A stretch of DNA of 36,000 nt. Origin: Symbiodinium natans (taxonomy: Eukaryota; Sar; Dinophyceae; Suessiales; Symbiodiniaceae). How positions within the stretch are numbered: the first letter of the stretch is position 1; the number at the start of each line of letters is the position of its first letter. Of the stretch, positions 1 to 9,400 are shown piece by piece. Below the pieces are notes generated by a model that ran no database searches, had not been told where the DNA came from, and was given only the letters and a program-made list of their open reading frames with translations. The DNA lies in assembly GCA_905221605.1 (NCBI GenBank), contig CAJNDS010002370.1, positions 250,001 through 286,000 of the forward strand. Direction: 5' to 3'. Made by a program: the position numbers and the translations under genes.

Positions 1-1639
1 AACCCAGAAAGAAATGTCACGACACACTTGTCATAAAGAGCAAACAAGCTTAATGCAGGTGGGAGTTGCCCACCCGAGCAACGAGCACGAAACGTTTCTG
101 GTCAGAGCTGGTGAGTGCCAACCCCACAAAAACCTGACCACACGCTTCATCAGCTGCGACATGCCGCTGGCCATCCTGGTAACGTCCACGCTGCGTGCAG
201 CCAGCGGACGAACCAGTGACTCTTCTTTGGCAAGAGCCACGCCGGAAGGAGTTGCAAAATTTCGCTGAGGCCTCGCTGGGTTACGAAGGTTCCGCTTGGC
301 ATTCAAAATTGCAGTAGCCATGACGCTGCAAGTCGTCACCCTGCAGCAGTCGCACTGCGATCTCTTAGATCTGCAATGCCGAAATTCAATGCAAGGACTG
401 CCCCTGCACACCCTCAACAACGCTCTGCATGCACCGACATGTTTAGAATGTATATCTGCACCAATTGGCACCCCTCTCCAAACTGTATAACCCCTATAAA
501 CCCTGTGTAAACCTGATATGCGTGATACATGCATACCAAACCTAAACCCTTCTGTGTGTGTGTATTTGTCGACATATACCGACGATAGTCACATAGCAAA
601 TAATAGCTCTATACTTGATTTATCCATTGATAATATTGTGTTATATATCAAAGCCTTTTGACAAAAATGCGCCAGTGTATATCTATCTATCAACATTTCG
701 AGAAAGTAAGACTCCAGCATTCCCTTATGTAGAAGGCTTATGCAGTATACACACGCTATACATGAAATTTCTGCACCTGAGGATCGAAAACAGACACGGC
801 GCAGACCTGGCTTCACAAAAAAAAGCCATACGCATCAACGTCGCCAAGAAGCATGACCTGCATCTGCGCAGGGTTCAGAGTTTCGGGTTTCGGGTTGAGG
901 GTCATATGCATGTTCACTGCGATTTCTCATGCGCCATGATGTCGAACCTCATGGCGCCCCAACTTCTTGCCTCTGCGTGTTTCGATCTCGAGGTGCATGG
1001 ATTCCTCGTGTGCAAAGACCTGCAAGCGAAAGGAAACTATGTATGATTGTTTCTGTTTCTCATGTCGCAGATGGCAATGGCATTTTGAATGCGCAAAAGA
1101 GTGCCGAGCATGTGCAACCGGCCGCACTGCATGGCCTCCTGGAAGCATCTTTCAATTGATTTCCAAGATTCCATGGCAGCTGCACGGGTGCGTTGAAGGG
1201 GTGTGTTGCGCTTTGCTGGCTGCGCTTGTCAGATGTCGCGAGTGGCGCAGAGGCAGGCCCTGCAAAAAGGCCCGGGTAACCGCTCGCATCTGCACCTCAT
1301 GCTTTATTGCAACAGGAACGGTTGAAGCCAACAATCCCACAATGAGTGGAGAATGCACCGTGACAGTTTTAAAGCCAAACACAGCACTAGCAGCACACCC
1401 TGCGCAAGGGATTTACGGAACAGCAGAAGTCATCGACAGAACAGACAACGCGAGGGGCAACAAAAAGACACAAACCAAACACGGACAAAATAAAATCCGT
1501 CCTCACTCCTGTTTCCAAGCCTTGAACTCACCCCTCAACCCCGCACCAGATCGGCAATGAAGTTGTTCAATGTCTCCGATCGCGGCTGCGTACTCAGACG
1601 AAATCGGTGAAGGGGGTTCGCATACTTGGACAACACGGT
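1..1639. other. Gene-poor flank, no recognisable gene
   Basis: This stretch has balanced composition and holds only modest open frames. The largest are a 167-codon frame on the minus strand (31-534) and a 197-codon cysteine-rich frame on the plus strand (967-1560). Neither shows a domain, motif or repeat that I recognise, and they overlap other open frames on the opposite strand. Some short telomere-like words (for example AAACCCT and CCTAAACCC, about 485-550) are present but not in tandem. I treat the segment as intergenic or intronic. Confidence 0.5.
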
Positions 1640-1655
1640 TAGTATTAATAAAACC

Positions 1656-1691
1656 CCGTGAGCACAATATGAATAGAATTATAGCTCACGG
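1656..1691. repeat. Inverted repeat (hairpin) at left edge of AT-rich island
   Basis: CCGTGAGC at 1656-1663 pairs perfectly with GCTCACGG at 1684-1691 across a 20-base AT-rich loop. It lies just inside the composition boundary, directly before a second GC-rich hairpin. Confidence 0.75.
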
Positions 1692-1708
1692 CATTAATTT
1701 TTAAAATA

Positions 1709-1740
1709 ACGGGCCTCATTGGTAAATTTAACTGGCCCGT
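1709..1740. repeat. Second GC-rich hairpin at left edge of AT-rich island
   Basis: ACGGGCC at 1709-1715 pairs with GGCCCGT at 1734-1740, giving a 7-bp perfect stem and an 18-base AT-rich loop. GC-rich stems inside such AT-rich DNA are unlikely to be compositional accidents. Confidence 0.75.
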
Positions 1741-1906
1741 ATTAAAGTATATTTAATTTGTCTTTTCTTCCAATTTATTTTTTTCACTTTTCTTTCTTCG
1801 TTTATTACAGCATAAATACAATTAATAATATTGTGTTCTCTTCTCTGATTAAAATGTAGATTAAATGTACTGAATGAATGAGAAAAAGAATGAATGAAGA
1901 ACGAAG

Positions 1907-1981
1907 TGAATGAATGAATGAATGAATGAATGAATGAATGAATGAAGGAATGAATGAATGAATGAATGAATGAATGAATGA
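1907..1981. repeat. TGAA tetranucleotide microsatellite
   Basis: About 18 copies of TGAA run from 1907 to 1981, with one interruption near 1946 (GAAGGAA). On the minus strand the repeat produces an artefactual His-Ser-Phe-Ile repeat in an open frame. Confidence 0.95.
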
Positions 1982-2744
1982 GCGAAGAGAAGCGAAATAA
2001 TATTTTATATTGCAAGTTCATTTCATGCTTTCCTAAATTTCCCCCTTTGTTACGCTCATTCGTTAACTTATTCCTTATCCCACAGTAAATCACCTCTTTA
2101 AACCTGTAGAATATTATGTGTCAGGGAATTAATGGCTTGGAAAACGGCCGTATCTTGACACACCACTTTTAATGCTCACTGGATAAATTTCCTAACAAGA
2201 TATTGGATTTCAAGAAGATATTATAATCACTCCTTAAAGGCTGGAATAATATGAATGTTGCTCGCTTCGCTTGTAAAATACAAATCATGCATTAAAAGCA
2301 CTAATTATAAATCTAATATTAAATCCTGTTAATTATTCGTACTTCTTTTTCATTTATTGTTCAATTTATTATTTGCATTTGAAATATTTTTCTTGTTTAG
2401 TTTTCTTATCTTCTTGTTTTAACATTCTATTAAAAGTGAAGAGAAAGAGGGAACAAGATTATAAGTGCACGAAGTAAGCGCATGAATCTTGCGAGCGATT
2501 GAACGAAACAAAATTTGGAACGAAGTGAGAGATAAAAGACCAGAAAGATAAACAACCATAAGATTTCAAGAAAATGCCAATAAAAAAGTTTTAGATTTTC
2601 AAATTTAGGAATTTCCAATATTGTAAAGTTTAAAAAGGTGTACTTCGTTCTCACCCTACGTATGATATTCACGCACTTCGTTCACTTTGTTCACTGCAAT
2701 TGTTAACTAGTGTTTTCTCTTCGTAGTAATTTAGTACTGTTTTA

Positions 2745-2776
2745 GCGGGCACAATGTGTTCTTAATTTGTGCCCGC
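2745..2776. repeat. GC-rich hairpin at right edge of AT-rich island
   Basis: GCGGGCACAA at 2745-2754 pairs perfectly with TTGTGCCCGC at 2767-2776 across a 12-base loop. Its left arm shares the core GCACAAT with the left-edge hairpin region (GAGCACAATATG, 1660-1671), which suggests the two edges may be related. Confidence 0.8.
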
Positions 2777-2880
2777 GTGATAAAAGCCCTAATTTTCTAA
2801 TTGAATTTTCATGTTTCGTTCATATTATTCCGGCGTTTCGTGCATTTGTTTCACTTCTTGACAAACGTCGAAATAAACTT

Positions 2881-3654
2881 ATTCTGTTATTATGTGGGTG
2901 TTAATGGTTGTTTCGAGAGCTTTTGGAAAGAACTGGATGGTGAAACAGATGTACGTCCAAAAGGTCCTTTTGACAGAGCCAAAAAATAGGTCAATGATGG
3001 AGAACCCTTGTCCGCCATTAAACTTAAGTTTTTTTTTGCTTGTGGGACCCACCATTCCGATTCTGCATAAAGTTCAATTTGGGAACATGTCGCGCCGGCT
3101 GCTGGCTCAATGTCCAGCCTGTTCCGCATCTACCGCAGCTGAGTCTGCTCAAAAGGCCCTAAATCCCCCTGAAGCCAACAACATTCGGTCAAGCCGCATC
3201 AAAGGTCAAACGAGCAAAAAGCCTCTAAAGGTTAACTTTGGAGAAATTAAGAAAAACAGCGGGCGCGGAAACTCTTGAATTGTTCCCAAACAGTGCTTGC
3301 ACAATAAAGTTCTTTGTCCAGAGTAAAGAAAGCTTCACGCTCCGTTGCGTTTCGATGGCATTTCAATGGGTTCATGCAGGGGCATCCCAAGGCTTGAATG
3401 GCTAAGTGTTTCTCTTCTCTCTTGTGTTCATTTCCTCTTGCAGTCCAGGTCTTACTGCCTTCCTCCGTGATGAAACTGAATCTCTCTATGATGTGAGAAG
3501 CTTGGTAGCCAGATCATATGCCAGGTTTGAAGTCTGGGCTGCTTTGGTTGCACGTGAAGAGTGACCTGCGCTTTACTGGATTGACAATGATCCAGCCAGG
3601 TTCGCTCTGGCAAGGGGTAGCTGATTTACAGTCTTACGGCGGGTGATGAGCCCA
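2881..3654. other. No recognisable gene
   Basis: Composition returns to the local average. A 128-codon open frame (2892-3278) lacks any motif I recognise. I see no repeat or RNA structure here. Confidence 0.4.
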
Positions 3655-3900
3655 GAGGTGGAAACGACCCCTCGTTGGAAACAGCCCGGGGCTGGAACCA
3701 GGCTGCTGCTGGAAAATACCCAGGCCCGGAACATGCCGAGAATATTTTTCACAAGCTTCTGCCTGGAACACACCCTTTGCTGGAGAATGCCTCGAGCTGG
3801 AAGAAGCCCCAGGCTAGAAAACGCCCTGGGCTGGAACCAGCCAGGGGCTGGAAAACGCCCTGGCTGGAACAAGCCCTCGGCTGGAACAAAGCCTTCTGTC
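3655..3900. repeat. Degenerate minisatellite with GCTGGAA core
   Basis: The words GGGCTGGAACCAG, GCTGGAAAACGCC, GCTGGAACAAGCC and close variants recur at roughly 15-30 base spacing, most densely from 3780 to 3890. The array is imperfect and reads through open frames in several phases, so the translations are by-products of the repeat. Confidence 0.75.
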
Positions 3901-3948
3901 TTGCGAAACCATGCAAAAGCCACAATCTCTGTTCTTTCAAGTTTTGGA

Positions 3949-4190
3949 TGACAAAAAGCAACACTTTCAAAGCCAGCTTACCACAATACTGTCAAAACTG
4001 CTCTACCCCAACTGCAAGAGTTGATACAGCACGTTTTGTTGATCTCGAGGGCTTCGCTCTTTCAGGTTGAGGATGACAAAAAGCAACACCAGCAAACACT
4101 GCTCTTTCAAAATTCAGCCAGCATACCACAATACTCTCAATACCCCTCTGCCCTTTCAGGTTGAGGATGAAAAGAAGCAACACCAACAGG
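3949..4190. repeat. Diverged outer monomers of the 135-145 bp satellite
   Basis: Two diverged monomers begin with the same anchor (GATGACAAAAAGCAACA, near 3949 and 4073), and a third, truncated one starts near 4167 (GATGAAAAGAAGCAACACC). They share the words CAGCATACCACAA, CTGTCAAAAC, GATACAGCACG and GATCTCGAGGGC with the regular array downstream. They look like older edge copies. Confidence 0.8.
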
Positions 4191-4490
4191 CCAAAGCCTG
4201 AAGCCTTACCGCCAGAGACTGCCCGGCCTGAAACCTTAAGTCAAAGACTGCCTAGAGCCCTAAGCCAAAAACTGCGCGGCCTGGAGCCTCAAACCAAAGA
4301 CTGCCCTTAAGCCAAAGTCTTAAGCCAGAGACTGCCCAGCTTGGAGCCCTAAGCCCAAGACTGCCCAGCTCTGCAGCCTTAAGCCAAAGACTACCCGACC
4401 CTGCAGCCTTAAGCCAGAAACTGCCCGGCTTGGAGCCTTAAGGTTAGGGGTTGGGGGTGGTTCAGGTACAGGCCAGCCCGACCCCTTTAC
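4191..4490. repeat. Short-period degenerate tandem repeat (AAGCC..AGACTGCCC)
   Basis: A unit of roughly 30-40 bases built on GCCTTAAGCCAAAGACTGCC recurs about eight times with many substitutions and length changes. It interrupts the 135-145 bp monomers on both sides, so it probably expanded inside the satellite. Confidence 0.7.
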
Positions 4491-4494
4491 TATT

Positions 4495-4753
4495 CTTTCA
4501 AAACTCAGCGAGCATACCAGAAAACTGTCAAAAACGCTCTGCCCCAACTGCAAGAGTTGATACAACACGTGCTTTTTGATCTCGAGGGCTCCGTTCCTTC
4601 AGGTTTAGGATGACAAAAAGCAACACCAGCAGACGTTGCTGTTTCAAACTTCTGCCAGCATACCACAACACTGTCAAACCGTTCTGCCCCAATTGCAACT
4701 GTTGATACAACATGATTTTTTGATCTTGAGGGCTCTGTCCTTTCAGGTTTAGG
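4495..4753. repeat. Two transitional satellite monomers
   Basis: Monomers around 4495-4608 and 4609-4753 carry the anchor GATGACAAAAAGCAACACC and the terminal block ending in TTTCAGGTTTAGG. They differ from each other and from the regular 280-bp units, which places them between the decayed outer copies and the homogenised core. Confidence 0.8.
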
Positions 4754-6617
4754 ATGACAAGAAGCAACACCATTGTTCAAAACTCGGCCAGCATACCAGA
4801 AAACTGTCAAAACCGCTCTCACCCAACTGCGATGTTTGATACAGCACGGTTTTTTGATCTCGAGGGCTCTGCTCTTTTCAGGTTTAGGATGACAAAAAAG
4901 CAACACCAGCAGACGTTGCTGTTTCGAACTTCTGCCAGCATACCACAACACTGTCAACTGCCCCACTTGCAATTTTTGATACAACATGTTTTTTTGATCT
5001 TGAGGGCTCTGTCCTTTCAGGTTTAGGATGACAAGAAGCAACACCATTGTTCAAAACTCGGCCAGCATACCAGAAAACTGTCAAAACCGCTCTCACCCAA
5101 CTGCGATGTTTGATACAGCACGTTTTTTTGATCTCGAGGGCTCTGCTCTTTTCAGGTTTAGGATGACAAAAAAGCAACACCAGCAGACGTTGCTGTTTCG
5201 AACTTCTGCCAGCATACCACAACACTGTCAACCGCTCTGCCCCAATTGCAATTTTTGATACAACATGTTTTTTTGATCTTGAGGGCTCTGTCCTTTCAGG
5301 TTTAGGATGACAAGAAGCAACACCATTGTTCAAAACTCGGCCAGCATACCAGAAAACTGTCAAAACCGCTCTCACCCAACTGCGATGTTTGACACAGCAC
5401 GGTTTTTTGATCTCGAGGGCTCTGCCCTTTTCAGGTTTAGGATGACAAAAAAGCAACACCAGCAGACGTTGCTGTTTCGAACTTCTGCCAGCATACCACA
5501 ACACTGTCAAACCGCTCTGCCCCAATTGCAATTTTTGATACAACATGTTTTTTTGATCTTGAGGGCTCTGTCCTTTCAGGTTTAGGATGACAAGAAGCAG
5601 CACCATTGTTCAAAACTCGGCCAGCATATCAGAAAACTGTCAAAACCGCTCTCACCCAACTGCGATGTTTGATACAGCACGGTTTTTTGATCTCGAGGGC
5701 TCTGCTCTTTTCAGGTTTAGGATGACAAAAAAGCAACACCAGCAGACCTTGCTGTTTCGAACTTCTGCCAGCATACCACAACACTGTCAAACCGCTCTGC
5801 CCCAATTGCAATTTTTGATACAACATGTTTTTTTGATCTTGAGGGCTCTGTCCTTTCAGGTTTAGGATGAGAAGAAGCAACACCATTGTTCAAAACTCGG
5901 CCAGCATACCAGAAAACTGTCAAAACCGCTCTCACCCAACTGCGATGTTTGATACAGCACGGTTTTTTGATCTCGAGGGCTCTGCCCTTTTCAGGTTTAG
6001 GATGACAAAAAAGCAACACCAGCAGACCTTGCTGTTTCGAACTTCTGCCAGCATACCACAACACTGTCAAACCGCTCTGCCCCAATTGCAATTTTTGATA
6101 CAACATGCTTTTTTGATCTTGAGGGCTCTGTTCTTTCAGGTTTAGGATGACAAGAAGCAACACCATTGTTCAAAACTCGGCCAGCATACCAGAAAACTGT
6201 CAAAACCGCTCTCACCCAACTGCGATGTTTGATACAGCACGGTTTTTGATCTCGAGGGCTCTGCTCTTTTCAGGTTTAGGATGACAAAAAAGCAACACCA
6301 GCAGACGTTGCTGTTTCGAACTTCTGCCAGCATACCACAACACTGTCAAACCGCTCTGCCCCAATTGCAATTTTTGATACAACATGTTTTTTTGATCTTG
6401 AGGGCTCTGTCCTTTCAGGTTTAGGATGACAAGAAGCAACACCATTGTTCAAAACTCGGCCAGCATACCAGAAAACTGTCAAAACCGCTCTCACCCAACT
6501 GCGATGTTTGATACAGCACGGTTTTTTGATCTCGAGGGCTCTGCTCTTTTCAGGTTTAGGATGACAAAAAAGCAACACCAGCAGACGTTGCTGTTTCGAA
6601 CTTCTGCCAGCATACCA
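4754..6617. repeat. 280-bp higher-order tandem repeat array (about 6.7 units)
   Basis: Units start at 4754, 5028, 5307, 5587, 5867, 6147 and 6426, giving lengths of 274, 279, 280, 280, 280 and 279 bases and then a partial unit that stops abruptly at about 6617. Each unit consists of two related half-monomers. Half A is about 135 bases and starts ATGACAAGAAGCAACACCA; half B is about 145 bases and starts ATGACAAAAAAGCAACACCA. Both end in TTTCAGGTTTAGG. Neighbouring units are almost identical, while A and B differ clearly, which is the signature of a higher-order repeat amplified by unequal exchange. The unit length is not a multiple of three and long frames run on both strands, so I do not call it coding. 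Confidence 0.95.
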
Positions 6618-7212
6618 CGGTCTCACCAAGCCAAAAAGAAATCTGCACTGCCTGACATGTCCTCGTGCCTATGCTTCACACTTATAGCAGACGACTTAAG
6701 TGGTCAACTGGTAACTAGGAGGGTTACATTCATCAACTGCAACAGAAACTGATGGCGAAACTGGGCACAACAGGCAACAACTTGAAAAGCAAGGTGTTCC
6801 AACACGCTTTTAAGGTTGCTTTTCTTAACTGGATTCAACCAGTTTCCAGTGTTGTCCAGTTTCCAACCGAATCTTTGAGAAATTTCCATTCACAACAATA
6901 TTAATCTTGGTTTCCGCCACGGTGCAGATCCAGAACTGTGGTTATTCCACATTTAAGTCATTCCAGCGATGGGGTGTTTCCATTTGTCGGAACAAAACCC
7001 TACGGCTATTGCAAGACTGATGCATCGAGCTCACACCATCGCTCCTCTGGTTTGAGCGTGTGCAGGGGCCCATCGCTGAAGCATGCAAAGCGCTTGGAGC
7101 AGAAGAGGTAGCCTGCGCATGCTGCGACAAGCTGGCCGGACATCTTTATACACTCCAATCTTTTGGCGTGCTTGTCACTTGAGCTATGAGAAAGGGTGCC
7201 ACAAGTTGGGAA
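6618..7212. other. No recognisable gene
   Basis: The stretch between the satellite array and the first long direct repeat has short open frames only. I see no repeats or RNA structure. Confidence 0.4.
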
Positions 7213-7404
7213 AGGCAAACCGGCACACCTTTCGTGATCCCAGCTGTTTGGAGGAAAAAGAACCCTGAGTCCGATGATGGAATCAGGGTTCTCATATTCC
7301 ACATGAACAGGGGCCATATATTCCAATATTGAGAATATGTGGAATTTGGCTCATAAGATTCTTAATTCCTTTTATCCATACACATAGGTTTTCCGATTTG
7401 AGAC
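7213..7404 (+). repeat. 192-bp direct repeat, left copy (LTR-like)
   Basis: The copy begins AGGCAAACCGGCAC and ends CGATTTGAGAC. It is nearly identical to 7733-7925; I see one substitution (CACACC versus CACGCC) and a small change in the TTCTTAATTCC stretch. It contains two nested inverted repeats: AACCCTGA paired with TCAGGGTT, and ATTCCACAT paired with ATGTGGAAT. Two direct repeats of this size around a 328-bp spacer resemble a terminal-repeat retrotransposon in miniature, but canonical TG..CA ends and a primer binding site are not evident. A segmental duplication remains possible. Confidence 0.85.
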
Positions 7405-7732
7405 GGGAGCGTTCGCGTGCGATAGCTGTGTCTCAGAAAAGAACAGGTGACCCCGTCACAAGCGAAACCGTCGTGTATGGGCAAAAAGGAAATCCGTTCG
7501 CTTTACAAACTCATGGTTTTTGTGCGAACATTTCAAAAAGAGAGAAACTTCTTTGCCTCTTCACTTTTTGCATGTTGAGTTGTTTGTATTCCATGCAGCT
7601 GTGCTCAAAGACACAGCAACCGCAAAGAAAATTTCTCATCCCACCCGGCCCACCCTGGAGGGTCAAGCTCGTCTGGAGCCTCGATAGGTGCTACTTGTCT
7701 CCGTTTCCTGTGCATGCCTATCCCAGCCGTTG
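7405..7732. other. 328-bp spacer between long direct repeats
   Basis: The spacer separates the two LTR-like copies. It carries no recognisable protein domain. A 134-codon plus-strand frame (7329-7733) begins inside the left repeat and crosses the spacer, but has no motif I know. If the repeats are LTRs, this would be the non-coding interior of a miniature, non-autonomous element. Confidence 0.4.
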
Positions 7733-7925
7733 AGGCAAACCGGCACGCCTTTCGTGATCCCAGCTGTTTGGAGGAAAAAGAACCCTGAGTCCGATGATGG
7801 AATCAGGGTTCTCATATTCCACATGAACAGGGGCCATATATTCCAATATTGAGAATATGTGGAATTTGGCTCATAAGATTCTTACCTTCCTTTTATCCAT
7901 ACACATAGGTTTTCCGATTTGAGAC
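7733..7925 (+). repeat. 193-bp direct repeat, right copy (LTR-like)
   Basis: This is the second copy of the 192-bp repeat at 7213-7404, in the same orientation and one base longer because of CTTACCTTCC versus CTTAATTCC. The high identity suggests a recent duplication or insertion. The same two inverted repeats are conserved. Confidence 0.85.
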
Positions 7926-9400
7926 AGCAATCATCCAAACACAGCTTACTCGCAGTCAATAGAACCAGAAACTAGAGACCAGTGAATCAGCGCAAGTGAC
8001 ACAAAAGATTGCTGAGCGAGAGATTGCATCTGACAGTTGTATGCTTGTATTGTGGTGTGGTCAAGACCATTGATTGAACAGTCATGTGTTTGGTAGTTTA
8101 CATACAGTTTGATATTGTACGGAAAGTGACCTTTGAAAATTTCATGGTAGCGGAGCTTCGGCTTAAGAGCTGGACCCTACAAAGTTCGTTTTCGCTGTAT
8201 GGTCGTTCGAGAAGCCTGGTAGATTGTTTTGTGCATCAAATTGAGAAGAGTGAGAAACATTGTACAAACCTTTTTGCTTGGAGCAGCATGTATAGATTTT
8301 GGAAGCGCCAGAGAGATTGGCGAAGCGTTTATCTGAAGCAGTGTACTGTGGCAGAGATTGTGTGCGAGGTACAGACTGCACATGTCAGTTCTGTGAAGGC
8401 ATTGCGAAGAACAGGCAAAGAGAGTTTTGTTGTGACGCTGTGAGTGATTGCGAGTTTTGATAGGGACGTTTGATTCATTTGAGTTTTGGTAGGAACTTTT
8501 GGTGATTGCAAGTAGCCAAGACGACACGCATTGATGCTAAGTGAAGCTAAGGTTGTGTCTGAGATTCGTGGAGCCTGATTGACTGAGGTACGATTGAAAG
8601 AAGTGGATTGGGCTTGGGTTCGTCCCTCCCCAAGGCCACAGAGGTAGAGATTGAAAGAAAAGAATGGACAAAGGAAGTGGAGGTTTCAGTCCCCACAGCG
8701 AGCAGGACTTGCAAGGAAGTGGAGGTTCCAGTCCCCACTGAAAAGCTTGGAGGTTCAAGTCCCCAACGGAAAGGGAAAAGAAAAGGATCAGGAAAGGTGA
8801 AAGGTATTGAAAGAAAGAAAGGCGAAAGAAGGCTGACAGCGAAGAATGATGGCCAAGAGGAGCCATTGGGTTTTCAAGCTTTTGTCCCTGCCTCAGATGA
8901 AAAGGAAAGACTGAAGAAAGAAAGATGAAAGGAAAGGAAGAAATGATTGAGGGTTCCAGTCCTCAGAAAATTGTGTACTCAGGAAAGAAGGTAGAGCAGA
9001 TGAAACAGACATGATTGATGTGGATCGAAGCACAGAAGCATTGCGTGTGTCTGCATGACTAAGGAGCACCAAGGTATTATCGAAAAAGGATTGGTCGATT
9101 GCTTGGTTGAAGTTGAAAGAAGTTGCACTGAATAAAAGGTGCTGAGAAGAAGAAGAAGTTCAGAGAGGTGCACTTGAGAAAGGATTGATCTGAGGATGAT
9201 TGGCCAAGAGAGGACGGACAAAATGGATGGACAAGGCTGGCAATTGAATTCAGCCCAGCTGTAGCTTGCATTCCCGAACACGTCGGGCCGTCCACCACGA
9301 CCTAGTAGGTGTATTGCTAAAACAGCAACTCTCGAGATTGGTTGGAACTGTGTGCAGTTCCTTCGGCCGAACATTGAGACTCTGTCTCATGCCTGATCGT
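7926..9400. other. Purine-rich gene-poor segment
   Basis: From about 8480 to 9200 the plus strand is rich in G and A (runs such as GAAAGAAAGAAAGG). A 106-codon lysine- and glutamate-rich frame (8608-8928) simply reflects this. No domain is recognisable. ATTG words are already frequent from about 7960 onward. Confidence 0.5.
8681..8766 (+). repeat. Three tandem copies of a T-arm-like motif
   Basis: GGAGGTTTCAGTCCCCAC, GGAGGTTCCAGTCCCCAC and GGAGGTTCAAGTCCCCAA occur in a row near 8681, 8720 and 8748, and a diverged fourth (GAGGGTTCCAGTCCTCAG) lies near 8950. The core GGTTCAAGTCC resembles the T-loop or B-box of a tRNA, but no acceptor or anticodon arm is present, so I call it a small degenerate repeat. 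Confidence 0.55.

Larger units (their letters stand above)
1640..2880. other. AT-rich island of foreign composition
   Basis: GC content drops abruptly: counting bases 2281-2400 gives 23 G or C in 120, about 19%, while the flanks are near 50%. The island contains a TGAA microsatellite, recurrent GAACGAA or TTCGTTC words (for example near 2493, 2520, 2646, 2678 and 2815), and GC-rich hairpins close to both edges. Open frames inside it are low-complexity and look non-coding. The composition fits an insertion from an AT-rich source (organellar or foreign DNA) or an AT-rich mobile element. I cannot tell which, and both edges are approximate. Confidence 0.7.

Noticed and set aside
1728-2093. Minus-strand frame with a repeated His-Ser-Phe-Ile tract
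   Set aside because: It is produced by the TGAA microsatellite in AT-rich DNA.
4884-5606. 240-codon minus-strand open frame across the 280-bp repeats
   Set aside because: The frame is an echo of the tandem repeat; similar frames run on both strands, the unit is not a multiple of three and no domain is visible.
4754-6617. CRISPR-like array
   Set aside because: Repeats are contiguous 280-bp units without unique spacers and the genome is eukaryotic.
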